Shown: positions 35,700-48,169 of the stretch, one piece after another
How the letters are laid out: each line of letters opens with the position of its first letter
Numbering within the stretch: position 1 is the stretch's first letter
Assembly (NCBI GenBank): GCA_007922195.1
Contig: ML682005.1
Coordinates: 42,761,957 to 42,825,956 of the forward strand
Source: Podocnemis expansa
Taxonomy: Eukaryota > Chordata > Testudines > Podocnemididae
Length of the DNA stretch: 64,000 bases
Direction of reading: 5' to 3'
Notes under the pieces: generated by a model
The model's database searches: none
The model's input: only the letters and a program-made list of their open reading frames with translations
Told to the model about the DNA's origin: nothing
Program-made: the position numbers and the translations under genes

Positions 35700-36006
35700 A
35701 TTACTATTTTTATTTCTTTGCTTTGTTATTAGGTCCTTACTCTCACCATCAGTGCGAGCTGAATGAAAGCGCTTTAAGATTTGACCTAAAATATATGTAT
35801 TGTAGTTAATTATTAGATACTGTACATAACTTGATTAGCAATCAAGCAACAGTTCTAATTAACATGCACATTAATAAATATTTTAAAAAAGTGGAGCAGG
35901 GTAATTAGTAAAGTATCATAGCAGTATTAATTAGATGGACTTTTCTCGACCTTAGGGTGGAAGGCTCCTTCTATGTAACGCCATCAGTTGTTTCAGTCAC
36001 TAATGT
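35700..36006. promoter_or_regulatory. AT-rich element with homeodomain-like sites; left part of duplicate A
   Basis: Non-repeat-like sequence with TTAATTATTAG, TGATTAGCAATCAAG, TTCTAATTAACATGCAC, GGTAATTAG and TTAATTAGATGG, a density of TAAT cores typical of conserved vertebrate enhancers. The piece from 35917 is duplicated at 36765. Conservation is not testable here. Confidence 0.35.
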
Positions 36007-36165
36007 CAGGGATTGTTGTTTGCAGAGACTGGAAGTAGCCGTAGGGATGGATAACTTGATTACCTCTTCTCTTCATTCCTTCTGAAGCACCTGATATTAG
36101 CCCCTGTCAGAAGATAGGATACTGGGGTAGATGGATGCCTGGTGTGACCCAGTATGGCTGTTCTT
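36007..36165 (+). mobile_element. CR1 LINE 3' end, inserted in duplicate A
   Basis: GCAGAGACTGGAAGTAGCC, GGATGGATAACTTGATTACC, TGAAGCACCTGATATTAGCC, GATAGGATACTGGGGTAGAT and TGACCCAGTATGGCTGTTCTTA form the CR1 3' end. It separates the two halves of the segment that is contiguous at 36765-36925. Confidence 0.8.
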
Positions 36166-36217
36166 ATATCTCCTCTTTCAAAGGAGTACTTTTCTCTGTG
36201 ATTAAATATTTATCACA
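36166..36217 (+). repeat. duplicate A, right half
   Basis: TCTCCTCTTTCAAAGGAG followed by a 24-nt stretch (36194-36217) identical to 36901-36924, containing GTGATTAAATATTTATCAC. Confidence 0.75.
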
Positions 36218-36764
36218 ACCTTACTTTCTTAAGTCTCCTAATATACATTTATTCTGAGAGTTATTCTTTGCAACAGTACTCTAATCCTCATACTTTACTT
36301 TGTTTTGACCTACATGCAACTTGGTTAGAAGTCTGTTCTTTTTGTTAGAAAATGTGTTATCATTAATTTCTCCATTGCCTGTCTGAATCAGTTAAACATT
36401 TGGTTTAATAAGGAAATATTGCACTGATACTACATATCAGCACATTGGCTGCTTGTGATGTGCTTTATTCTGTTTTACACAACTTTCCATGCAAGTATAA
36501 GCATGACCTGTTAGATTTTGTAGGATGAGATTGGTTACGGTTCTCTGGCTGATACTTGCTTCTGAACATGAAGGTGGCTGAAGACAGTTCGAGCTTAAAA
36601 GCCAATTAAAATATTATTGCCTCTTAGTGATGCACCATGCATCTGCTACAAAATCTGGTGATAAAGTACTGAGAGTGGGCTACAGCTCTCTCTCTTTTTT
36701 TTTTTAATTTTTCCACACAGACAGGAAGGAATAAATGTTAAAGCCACCGAGAGAGAACACTATT

Positions 36765-36925
36765 TCACAGCAGAAGTAATTAGATGGACCTTTCTTGACT
36801 TCTGGACTGTAGATTGCAAGTCTCCTTCTAGGTAACAGAGCCCTTTGTTCCATTTTTAGGAGCCAGTGACTGATGTCTCCTCTTGCAAAGGAGCAGTTTC
36901 CTCTGTGATTAAATATTTATCACAG
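36765..36925 (+). repeat. duplicate B of an AT-rich segment
   Basis: Colinear with 35917-36006 plus 36166-36217: CAGCAG(A)AGTAATTAGATGG, GTCTCCTTCTAGGTAAC, TCAGTCACTAATGTC/CCAGTGACTGATGTC, TCTCCTCTTGCAAAGGAG and the 24-nt identical core. Either a local duplication or two members of an old repeat family. Confidence 0.7.
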
Positions 36926-38539
36926 TGAGAGGCCAGCAGTAGGACTAAGTGCCTCCAATTAACCACAGCAGAGGTTCATAAGAGACTATAGGCCAAGTAC
37001 AAATATTTTAAAAGAGCAGGTTAGAGCAGTGGTTATACCAGACTTTCTCCCTGCAGATCAGCCTATGTTTGTTGGTAAACAGATGTCTGCCTAATACCCT
37101 TCCACTTTAGTTGTTGTGCTCAAGTGATAAATCTGGTTCTGTCCATTATTGTGTTAATCTTGTGTATGAAAAGCTCTGTTTTGCCTGGTGATTTTGAAAA
37201 GCATCTGAAAACATAATTGAAGCCTCTGGGATTTGTGTTGTTGCTGTTGTATTTTTTCAGAGTTCTCTCCTAAAAAGAGAGTTCATAGTTAATTCCTGGG
37301 AGTGTAAATGTATGAGGTTCTTAGCCAAAAAGAAGCTTCATTGGAAAAAGGAAGGAGAGAGGCCTTGCCCCAGGTATGTGGTCAGGATCATTTGGAAAGA
37401 TATAGAATGGGATCTATAATATCCTATGGAGTTGACCAGTGAATAGAATGGGATTGTGCCATAAGGAGAAGATTGGCCGATTCCTGGCTTTAATGTTTAT
37501 TGATTCCTTGAAAGAACATTAGAAACTTGGAGTCACTTTGGGTTTGTCTCTTCTTGTATGTGAGGAATAGCTAATTTTGGAGCTGTCTAAAACTACTGTT
37601 GTATTATTCGTCTTCTTGTCTGTATCCTACCAGAGAATCGCTAAAAATCTCTCACTGTCTTTTATCTTTGATTTCATTGTTTCACTAGTGGCGTGTTTGG
37701 TGCCAAAAGCTAAACAACTGACTGCTGCAACAAATTTGGAGAATTTGTGCTATGCAGGGTTGAACTAAAACTTAACCAAGTAAAGGACCAAAGATAGGCA
37801 TTACGGTTGATCAACAATCTACCAAATATACATCTTGAAACCAGACACAACTACAGTGAGATTCCCCTGGAGTCTTAGATTTCGGAGTATATTTTTATAA
37901 GACATTACATGAGCTTACAGCAATTTAAGATGCAGCTGAAATGTTTTCGTTACTGCTAATGAAGAACAAGGCAATGGCAGACAAAAATTCAGGTCACAAT
38001 TTACTTGTTGTAAAAGTGCGTGAGCATTCCCATTATACTAACTCTGTTTTCAGTTATCAAACCCAGTCACATGGTAAAGATTGACACTGCAGAAAAGATC
38101 TCAGCCAGGTGAGTGTTTTCATTAATTCCAGCTGAGAGTTCATTCCAGCTATTTCTAAAATGATTGACTGCTGTCGTGGGATGGAACAGTGACAAAGAAC
38201 CCTAAAATGTAGGGATGCCATATATGAATTAGGAAATCTTGCTGATATGTAAATGTCGGGATTTCAGTCCTCATATCACCAATGTGACTTGCATAATAAA
38301 GGGAAGATTTTTAAGTCCCCCAATAAAAGAAAGATGCTGGCTAGCCAGGTAGTGTCTGGGCCCAAATTGGGATTCAGTTTCAAGAAAGAGACACAACTAG
38401 AGTTCAGGGTCCATGCAACCACACTGAAACATCAATCCTATGTGCTTTAGTCCTGTTCTGTAATTTTATGGGAAGTTGTGGCAGGATATAGTGTTTATTA
38501 GGGGTGCAAGGCAGTAAGAAGAATGGGCATTAAGGGGGA
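36926..38539. other. unique sequence, nothing recognised
   Basis: No recognised repeat, RNA or coding exon. Confidence 0.45.
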
Positions 38540-38639
38540 AGATACTTCCAATACCAATACCATTCAGGTAGGCAACACTGGCCATAGAATAACTGTACAT
38601 AATCAGGTGAGGAATCTGGAAGAAATTAAGTGGGAATTA

Positions 38640-41300
38640 AGACATCTGTACTGCAATGCAAGAAGCCTGGGGAACAGAGTGATGAACTAGATCTACTGAT
38701 GGAAGTAGTGCAACCAGATATTGTTGGGATAACAGAAACATGGTGGTATAGTATTCATGCCTAGAGTACAAAGACATGAAAGGCATGTGCTATTCAGGAA
38801 AATCATAAATAAAGGTAAACTTGATGCAGTGACATAACATGTTGTTAATGATGCGGGCTGGTAAGAAATTAGAAGCGATGGAATGGATAAAACAGGGTCT
38901 GGTTTGGTCAAAATGACTCTAAGGAAGAAAGCTACCAAAGGCTCCCCTGGGATACTGTTTTGTGTATGCTACAGACCCTCCAGGATCCAATGTGGATATG
39001 GATAGATAAATATGCTACAGACCTCTGGAATCCAATTTTGTTATGGATAGCCATTTTTAATTAAATAGACTACTGTGAATTGTGTTATCGTGGAAGACCT
39101 TACCTTTCCAAATACAGCTTGGAGGACAAGTTCTACTAATGATAGTAGGGTTAAGATTTTCTTGGCTATGATAGTTGACAGATTTTTTCACCAAATAGTT
39201 GGCTGAACCCAGAAGAGTGATACCATTTAAGGGCTGGCCCAAGGTTTTTTGGTGCCCTAGGCCAACACTGATTTCGGTGCACATCCCCCCCCCCCCCCGA
39301 CCGCCAGCAGAAATCCAGCTGCGTGTGGGGGTTAGGGGTCTGGTCATGGGCTGGGAGCAGAGTGGGGCAGGATAGGCTTGCTGGCCTAGCCCAGCCCTTG
39401 GCACCCCCTAATTCTTGGCATCCTAGGTGACCGCCTAGGTCACCTCTATGGAAGGACTGGTCCTGACCATTTTAGATTTGGTAATTGGGAGTAGTGAGGT
39501 AGTGAGTACCTGATAGAAGAATTAGCTGTATGCAGCAAGTTTTGTTCCAGTGATCATGAGCTAATTCGATTTAAACTAAATGGAAGGATAAACAAAAATA
39601 GATTTGCAATAGGAGCCTTGATTTAAAAAGGCAAACTTTAAAAACTGAAGGGAATTAGTTAGGGAAGTAGACTGGTCTGAGGAACTTAATGATCTGAATG
39701 TGGAGGAAGCCTGGACTTAGCTTCTGTAACTTTGATTTAATATCTGAAACCTGCATCCCAAGCAAGGGAGGAAAACTCATAGGGAAATGCTGAAGACCAA
39801 GCTGGATGAGCAAGCATTTCAAACAGGTGAGGGAGGAATGAAAGTGAGCTACTTCATGAAGGTCAGCGAATGCAGGGGAAAAATGAGAACTGCAAAAAGG
39901 CCAGCAGAGTTGGTCTTTGCAAAGGAAATTAAAATCATTAGTAAAAGGTTCTGTAGCCATTTATATAAAAAAAATTAAAAAAGGAAAGGTGAAGTGGAAA
40001 AACTGGGGCAATTAAACAATGAGGATGGGGTGGAAATTAAAGATAAACTAGGCATGGCCCAACACCAAACAAATATTTTGTCTCATTTTATAATAAGAAG
40101 CAATTGGGGTAGTGGCAGGGTGGCTAATGCAAATGAGAATATGAAACAGAATTTACCAGATCAGAGATGGAAGTCACTCAGTTAAATGGGACCTAATCCG
40201 AAAGGCCAGATACTATCTGTTCAAGCATACTGATGGGACTAGAGCATGAAATTGCAAGTTCAAATAGCAAAAATTGTTAATGAATCTGTCAACTTGGAAT
40301 TTGTACCCTAGGACTAGAGGACAGCTAATATAGCACCTGTTTTTAAGAAAATGGGGGGAACAGTGATGCAGAAAACTACAGGCCTGTTAGTTTACTCTTA
40401 ATTATATGCAAGGTGTTGAAACAAATTTTGAAAGAGAAAGTAGTAAAAGGCACAGAGGTAAACTTTAATTGAGGTAAAATACAAGATCTTACAAAAGGTT
40501 ATCTTTTTCTTTGAGAAGATAACTGATTTTTTAGACATAGAAAATGCAGTAGATTTAAACTACCTGGATTTCAGCAAGGCATACAGTTCTGCATGAAAAA
40601 TGATTAGTTAAATTTGAGAATATAGGGATTTACATAATGTAAAGGTGGATAAGAAACTGGTTAAGGGAAGAATGAGTCATACTGGAAGTTGAACTGTTAG
40701 ACTGAAGGGAGGTTACTGTGGAGTTCCTCTGGGGTTGGTTTTGGGATCAGTCTTATTTTTAATAGTGACCTGGGCATAAACAATGGAACTATACTAATGC
40801 ACTCTCTGGATCCAGCAAAGTTGGAAGGTTTTGCCAGAATGGAATAGGACTGGAATATCATACAAGGAAGTCTGTATGACCTTGAAAACAGTAGAAATCG
40901 GATAAAATGTAATAGTATAAAGCCATGCATTTCAGGACTAACAAGAAGAAATTTTACTATAAGCTGGGGATTTGTCAGATGGAAGCATCAAGTTAAGAGT
41001 ATATTAGCTGATCACAAGATGATTATGAGCCAGTGTGGTGTGGTCATGAGAGGTTAATGCTTGCATCAAATAGTTATTTCCAGTAAAGCGTTATTGCCGT
41101 TATATAAGGCACTGGTGAGACCTCATCTAGAATACTGCACACAGTTCTGGTCTCCCATCTTTAAGAATTATTATTTCAAACTGGAACATGTTCAGAGAAG
41201 GGCTACTAAGACGATGAAAGGAATTGAAAACCTACTTTGAGAGGAGACTCAAAGAGCTTGGTTTATTTAGCTTCATCAGGCAAAGGCTGATGGTAGATAT
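38640..41300 (+). pseudogene. CR1 ORF2 relic (endonuclease and reverse transcriptase)
   Basis: The family ORF2 encodes an APE-type endonuclease and a reverse transcriptase for target-primed reverse transcription. Short pieces remain in different frames: endonuclease words GITETWW (near 38726) and SDHELI (near 39550), and reverse transcriptase words YRPVSLLL (near 40380), LDFSKAY (near 40564) and a decayed VPxGxVLGxVLF (near 40722). Frameshifts, many stops and a hAT insertion between the endonuclease pieces make it non-functional. Confidence 0.85.
39229..39464. mobile_element. hAT-type MITE nested in CR1
   Basis: Ends AAGGGCTGGCCC and, reversed, AGGACCAGTCC. Flanked by TACCATTT (39221-39228) and GACCATTT (39465-39472), 7/8 identical and continuous with the CR1 reading (GCCATTTTAGATTTGG). 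Contains a 14-C run at 39285-39298. Confidence 0.82.
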
Positions 41301-42153
41301 GGTTGCTCTACTTAAATACCTCAGATGGATAAACATCACAGAGGGAGAGGAGTAATTTAAATTGTGTCATCATTGACACAAGAACAGGTAGCTATAAACT
41401 GGCCATAAACAAGCTTAGACTTGAAATTAGGGGGTGTGTGTGTGTGGTGTGCGTGAGTGAGTGACCATAACCTAACTGGCTTTAAGACTGCCTAAAATGG
41501 TATATAGCTTGTCTATAACCACCAATAACAAATATCCCCTATTGCCAGTGATGGGACACTAGATGGGGAGGCTTCTGAGTTACTATAGGCAATTTTTCCC
41601 TGGTATCAGATTGTTGGGTCTTGCTGAAATACTCGGGGTCTAACTGACTGTAATATGTGGGGTCAGGAAGGAATTTGCTCCTCAGACAATTTGGCAGAGA
41701 CCCAGGTTTTTTGCCTTCCTTTGCAGCATGGAGCATGGATCAGATGAAGGACTGAAGTAGAATAAATGGTAAATTCTCTGTAACTCTAAGTCTTTTCATC
41801 ATAATTAGAGGATGTTAGTAATTCAGTCTGAGCTAGGGATCTATTACAGGAATAGATGGGGGCAGTTCTGTGTTCTGTAATGTGCAGGAGGTCAGACTAG
41901 ATGATCGAGATGGTTCCTTCTGAACATACAGTCTCTGAATCTTGAGTGTGGCTTAGTGAGATTGGGGCTCCAGGCTGAAAAGTCTGGGCCTCATAAACTT
42001 CCCTGATACTCAACCTGGAGCTTTTATAACGAAAGGACATCTTCACTGGAAACACAGAAAATGAGAAAAAGGTGGAAGCTGCTCCAAGTTCTTTTAAGGA
42101 CAAAAGAAATTACTTTGTAAGTAATACTTAAAAGACAAACTTTGAATTAAAGA

Positions 42154-42981
42154 ACAAAGGGGTAGCTGTGTTAGTCTAGTTCAGCTAAACAAGCAAGGAG
42201 TCGTGTGGCACTTTTAAAGACTAATGAATTTATTTATCACATGAGCTTTCATGGAAGAACTTTGTCCCACTTTGTCAGATGCTTTGTAGATGGAGGAATT
42301 TACAGAATGGGAAGAAAATTAATGCAGAAAAGTGGAAGTCATGGGAACAGGTCACACTAGAACAGCAAATCAAAGCAGTTGTTAAGATTTGAACACTGTT
42401 GTAATGGAAAAGAACTTATAGTCATGATTTAATCCTGCTTTCACACAGTCAAATTTGCATATGAATTCTAATTCTGCAGTTTCTCTTTGAAGTCTTGATG
42501 TGTTACCCATTTGCTTGAGCACAGCTATTAACAAATCATCAACAGTGATTAAGAAGACTGAAGTGCTCAGCTACTGGTTTTCGAATATTGTGATTTCTGA
42601 TGTCAGTTTTTTGCCCATTTATTCTTTTGTGCAGAGACTGTTTTGTTTGCCAAATATATAAGGTGTGGAGGCATTTCTGGCACATGACGGCTTAAATTGC
42701 ATTGGCAGATGAGCAGGTGAATGAGCCCTTGATGGAGCAGCTGGCTTGATTAGGTCCTACGACGGTGTCTTTTGCGCAGATATGTGGGCAAAGCCTGCTT
42801 CGATTTGCTGTTAGTGACCTGATCCCATGACTTACACTTCCCTAACTTTATTTTCCTACCATTCTGTAAGTTCCCCCATCTTCAGAGTGTCTGACGAAGT
42901 GTGATTTTTCTCCTGCAAAAGCTCATGCAATAAATAAATTTATTAGTCTTTGAGTACCACAGAGTTCCTTGCTTGTCTTTC
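42154..42981 (+). mobile_element. foldback-family repeat, full-length with unique centre
   Basis: Left end ACAAAGGGGTAGCTGTGTTAG, then GTCTAGTTCAGC, GGAGTCGTGTGGCAC, AAAGACTAATGAATTTATT and CATGAGCTTTCATGG. The right end is the complement (GCAAAAGCTCATGC, AATTTATTAGTCTTTGAGTACC). Flanked by ATTAAAGA (42146-42153, 42982-42989). Arms about 330 bp; a single-copy centre (about 42500-42780) is missing from the other copies. No intact frame. Confidence 0.85.
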
Positions 42982-42989
42982 ATTAAAGA

Positions 42990-44641
42990 CGCTTTTGTGA
43001 ATTTATTAGTATTTTTTATTACTCTTATTATTTATTAGCATTTTTAAGAGAATTTATTGGGATTATTATTGAGGCCCCATTATGCTACACTCTGTACAAA
43101 GGTGTGATGAAAAGATGATCCCTGCCACAAAGAATTTACAATCTAATATCTATTGAGAATAAGATACCATTCATGAATGCTGAGAAAGCAAGGGTTTAAT
43201 AGGCAGTTTGAAAGCATAGGGGAGAGTATTCATTCTTCATAATTAGATGTTGCATTCTGCCAATGGCACACTCAGATTAGACTTTAAAATCTTTGACTTG
43301 GAGATCATGTCTTCCTATGGTTTGCACAGCGCCTAGCACAATGAAGCTGCAATAGTGATAAGGGCCTGTAGACACTACTTCACTATAGATTATAAACATA
43401 AGGATGATAACTTTCATTCACTGTATGCAACAGAAATGGGATTAGTAGGAACAACAGAGCACAAAATTGTGGCCTAGTAATTTTGACACGTTCAAAGGCT
43501 TGCAGTGGCTGCCAGAGCATGTAAAGCACATCTGGTCACTCAAAAATAAGCCAGTGCCTGAGCTAAACCATAAATTGCCTCTGAAAAAACAACCACTTTA
43601 TACCCAGCACAAAAAAAGGTGCTAATTTCACTTTGCAAACACTGTGCAGAATTCAGGAATAAAGAACCTTTGGACAAAAAGTAATATGACTGAATCATAT
43701 ATTCTGTTCTACAAAATACAGAGGAGTGAATCACATTTCAGTGTGTATTCACCAAGGGTTCCACATGCCCTTTAAACCAAGGAAACTGAACACAAGTGTA
43801 ATAACTGCAAAATCCTTAGTACTTAGATACTTAGAACCTGGGGTCAGCGTATAATAATGAAAGAAACCTGTACTCTTGAGGTGACAGTGATACTGCAGTT
43901 CCCAACACTGATGAGAGGAACCAATTTGGTCAGACCTATTTAGATTTTTTTAGATAGAACTGCCAAGGTCAGGTCCATGCTTACATATTGGACAGCTTGT
44001 GTGTGTGTGGGTGTGCGCATGCACAACACATGCATGCATTGCCTTTGATAACTGTGTACTTTGATTTACACTGACTTTATAATTGTGATACCAATGTACC
44101 TGTGTTCAGCATTACACAAGGTATACTAAACCTACCAGAGTACATATAGAAAATTAAACTTCTGACAGCATAATATTATTTCACAAATTAAATAAATTCA
44201 TACCTAGGCAAAATGCCTCAACCCAGTTGGAGTACACAGATCAATAATACTGATTGACTAATAAGCTTAATAACATGCTGGCTAGTCATAACTCAGCAAG
44301 CAAAAAACACAGTCTGAACCCCCTGTTGGAATCTCCCTGGCCATTCTGATTCTAGGTTTAAATTGTCCTAAAAGCGCAACACACAGTCTGTAAGTGAATT
44401 CCAGCAATGTGTCTACACAACAACATGGGAGGCTAATGGATTTAAACGTACCTATAACCCTAGTTATTCCAATTTACAACTAAAACATCATAAAATTTCC
44501 AGCATATGTTCTCAAATCCATGGATATGTCCATTATAATTCCTAATTGTTTTATTACAGTAATATTTTGAGGCACTCACCAGGACTGTTGTTCTGAAAAC
44601 TCAGGTAACAGAGAGCTCCTGCACAAACACTTTATCACCTA
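42990..44641. other. mostly unique; one degenerate repeat and GT tract
   Basis: 43070-43160 and 43320-43370 (CCCTGCCACAAAGAATTTAC, CACAGCGCCTAGCACAATG) match a widespread degenerate amniote repeat whose family I cannot name. A GT/GCAT-rich tract lies at 43998-44038. Confidence 0.4.
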
Positions 44642-44865
44642 GGGCCTTGTTTACAATAGAATTTATGCCAGCATAAATACTTGTGTGGACAGCAAAATGT
44701 AACAGGCGACACTTTCCCACTGACATATCTATGCCATTAGTGTAGTGGATTTTATTATGTTGCCAGGAGCACTTTCTCCCATCAGCATAACATGGCCACA
44801 CAAGCACTCTTACAGTGGTGCAGCTATACCAATACAACTGTAAATTTTCAGTGGAGACTAGCCCT
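44642..44865. mobile_element. MITE with GGGCCTTGTTTACA ends
   Basis: Left GGGCCTTGTTTACAATAG and, reversed, right GGGCTAGTCTCCACTG. Internal GCCAGCATAAATACTTGTGTGG at left and CACACAAGCACTCTTACAGTGG at right are partly complementary. No clear duplication. Confidence 0.6.
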
Positions 44866-46129
44866 GAGAGAAGATTAACAAAGGGCGAGACAAAAGACTA
44901 TAATGTGCAAGCAGAGAAACTCATGGTAACTCCATTTTTAAATTTATTTGCTCCTTTTTGCTGCATTGTTTCCAGTGTGAGATTTCAAAGTGGTTTATGG
45001 GGGCTCAGATTGGATGAGAGCAAGGCAGAAGGGTGAAGCTATTTGGAAATTGCAAAGGCTTTTCTGTGTGGAAAAAATTCATTTTCAGTGAAAAATTAAA
45101 CCCCAAAATTTCCAGTGGATAATTGAAACCTTCCATTTGAAAATGCCACTGCAGTGACTCACAGAAGTTGTCATTTGGGTGATTCATGACCATAATCTCC
45201 TCTCCAGGCTGGGCTCCCTAGCTATACATCTGTTATGATGTGCTATGGTCCATCCTCTTCCTCAGCTGCCATTGTATCCTGGAAGTCCCCAGCCATGGTG
45301 CAAAATGGAAGATACAGTCAAGCTGGAAAACCTGCCCCATAAAGCAGAGTAGGGCATTGAGGCAGCCTTTAATCAACATTTCTTTTCACACAAAGTGATA
45401 CATTTCTATTGAAAGCCCAACTTCTCATGAGGGAAAAAAAAGCTAATGTATTCAAAGATCCAGGTTTCTGTTAGTTGTTGATGAAAATTTTTTTTATCAG
45501 CCCTTGTTATTAGGAAAAAGAAAAGAGAAAGTGACAGTGAACAGAGAGAGGGATGGTGGAGTTGAGTATGGATTTCTGAGAGACTAGAGTTGGCATTGGA
45601 GGAATGGAGAAGGAGGGAATGAGGATACCAAAAGAAGGAGAAATAATAGAGGAGTTTGCCACAGACATATTCATATGTCTGGCTTTTTCATTCCAAGAAA
45701 TATAAAGATCCCTTCATGAAAGAAGAAATAATCTTATAAAAATAATAAAAGGAACATGAAATGCTACTGAGGGATATTGGATGTGTTGTATCAACCATCA
45801 GTATTCACATGTCAAGCAGTATAGCAACTAGAAATGCAAATCACAGAGCACATGACTGTGGATACCCTTGTTACAGGGATGAGGATAAAGTGTATGGGAA
45901 ATAAATAGGCAAAGAGGGGATGTAGTTGTGAGCAGAGAACATGCCACATAAAGAAAGACATCAGTCATGTGGCAGCTGGCATGACTAAAGAAAATGTCCA
46001 GCATTTGGGACTCTACCCTGACATTGTAATAAGGCCAACTGCTCTGCAGACAGAGCAGGCAAATGCATAGGTAAAAGGCAACACTCCAAGGACTGCTCAA
46101 ATAACAGTGAAACACTCCTGATCATGCTA
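44866..46129. other. unique or degenerate sequence
   Basis: AT-rich with scattered TTTTCAGTGAAAAAT-like words resembling those near 48240-48700. No gene recognised. Confidence 0.4.
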
Positions 46130-46290
46130 GTATGGCTTACTTGATACAGCAGTTGGTGGAGATTCAGGAGACTGGGATTCAATTCCTGGCTCTACCATGG
46201 CTTTGCTGAGTGACCTTGGGCAAACCATTTCCCTCAAATTTGTCATCTGTTTAAGAAGAAGGGATGAAACTAGAGATCTTTAAATATGCT
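46130..46290 (+). mobile_element. MIR SINE
   Basis: B-box-like GGGATTCAATTCC, then CTGGCTCTACCATGGCTTTG, TGAGTGACCTTGGGCAAACC, ATTTCCCTCAAATTTGTCATC and TGTTTAAGAAGAAGGGAT: the MIR core and 3' part. Confidence 0.85.
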
Positions 46291-46294
46291 ATAT

Positions 46295-46742
46295 GGCTAT
46301 GTCCACACATACATCATTATTTCAAAATAACCCATTTCGAAATGAGTTATTTCGAAATAAAGTCCTTATTTTGAAATAAGTTAATTCAAATCAACAGTTT
46401 GTTAATTCGAATTAAGGGAAAGCCTGCTTTCGAAATAGCTGTTGTTTTGAAATGGTTATTTCAAAACAAGGTCGTTCGGACATGTTGTTTCGAAACAGTT
46501 GTTTTGAAACAATGGTGTTGTTTCGAAACAACATGTCCAAACGCCGTTGTTTCAAAACAACCATTTCGAAACAACAGTTATTTCGATTAGATGTGAGGTT
46601 TAACGGTTTCAAAATAACGGCTGTTATTTTGAAACAACGGGTCCCAGTTTTTTGAGATAATGGTGCGTCGTGTGGACATTCCACTTCTTATTTTGAAACA
46701 ACCTCTGTTGTTTTGAAATAAGAAGCCTGTGTGGACATACTC
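46295..46742 (-). mobile_element. palindromic MITE, TTATTTCGAAATAA type, reversed copy
   Basis: Ends GGCTATGTCCACACATAC and, reversed, GAGTATGTCCACACAGG, flanked by TAT (46292-46294, 46743-46745). Its order (CATCATTATTT, GTTAATTCGAATTAAGGG, AAAGCCTGCTTTCG, GGACATGTTG) is the reverse complement of the 32432 copy. Confidence 0.88.
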
Positions 46743-47869
46743 TATAAGAGCTAAGTATTATTATAAAACAAAAAAGGTGCAATCTCAAATGCTCACTTAA
46801 AATATGCATAAATGACCTACACATGAAATGCAAAATGGACACAGGAGAACAAGGGAATGTAATAAAAGAAAGCGAAATAGTGTAAGTATAAAGACTGCAG
46901 TCCTGTAGTGAGGAAAGTTCTTGAGTGTTAGAAGGGTTAATGTGAACAGAGATACAAAGGCAAATACCATAAAGCAGGTGTCAGTGAAAATCATTGTGGA
47001 AAGCAAGAAGTCATAGACATATGGCCAAGTGCGACACTTGGGTTAGTCAGAAGGATGTTTGCCATGGACAGTCAAAATAACTATAGTAGTAATCTTGAAT
47101 CTGGTCTGTAGAGGCTTAATTACAACATTTGAAGATATGATCTCAGGAAACGAGAGTCTCCTGGTGATACACAAGGCAGCTTAAGAGAGAACACAGTGTT
47201 TCTTGTGCATGCTATGCAAAACTCTTCTTGAGTTTAAAAACAAAAACCAGAAGGAAGAGCAGCAAAACATAACAGATGGTATCATTCATAGACTAGAAGA
47301 GCCAACAGACTGGGTTCCCTTCATGATAATTGTATAGAGGAAAGGGGGTGGGCACAGACTTTGAATTAATCCCCTGGGATCTGAACAAGAACAATAAAAA
47401 GGAACATTTCCACTTTGCCCATGGGGAATGAAGTGTTTGCTGAGATGGCAGAAGCCAAATTCTTCAGTAAATGAGATGCATTGGCAGAGCTTTGGCAGAT
47501 TCCCTGAACACAGAGCTTCAAGATTTCCACTTTCAATAAAACACTTGGCAGATAATGCTTCTTGAGATTACATTCAAGAATATGTTCAGTACCAGAAGTA
47601 GTTCACTGCACAACATTACAGATGTTTGAAGTTCTATCAGGAATAAAAGTATTATTACTGATATCATAATAGTCTTCAGAAGTACTGATGATGAACAGCC
47701 AGGGCAATGGTGGAGGGTTTGGGAAGCATAAGAAACAACTTTAAAGAGGTTTCAAATAATTACAGTTGCCTTCTGAACAAAGAAATTGGCCAAAAAGGAT
47801 GACTTTATGATCTGGGTAAAGACTTAATCAGGAATTCAGATCCTGCAAGGAATGTTGTATGTTACTGGA

Positions 47870-48110
47870 GACATCCACACTGTGATAATCACAGCTGTCC
47901 TGGTTCATCTGACTAAGGGGGTCTCAGGGTTCAAGTTGGAGGGCTAATGGATTGCAGAGTAATTGTTGAGGCTGAGGCTGGAACTTGGGTTCTGAGACTT
48001 TCTCACCATGTGGGATCCCAGAACCCAGGGGCCAGGCTAAGCCCAAATGTCCACTCTCTAGCTGTCCTGCACTGTGAGGCTCAATGCTGCAGAGATGTGG
48101 GTTAATTTAT
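47870..48110. mobile_element. degenerate MITE fragment
   Basis: GAGACATCCACACTGTGATA followed by GGGTTCTGAGACTTTCTCACC-like sequence, similar to a turtle MITE class with a GTCYACACTG start. Boundaries uncertain. Confidence 0.35.
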
Positions 48111-48169
48111 TTATTTATTGTTTTAAATCTCACTATAGATATATCTAGTAAGTTCACATCCAATGAGAT

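Larger units (their letters stand above)
38540..41950 (+). mobile_element. CR1 LINE, long decayed copy with 3' end
   Basis: A 3.4-kb 5'-truncated CR1 running colinearly from upstream of the endonuclease (GCAATGCAAGAAGCCTGGG) through reverse transcriptase to the 3' terminus (GGAGGTCAGACTAGATGATC, TTCCTTCTGAACATACAG). Its 3' UTR includes CCAGTGATGGGACACTAGAT and a GT-rich tract at 41431-41462. Split by a hAT element at 39229-39464. Confidence 0.9.
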
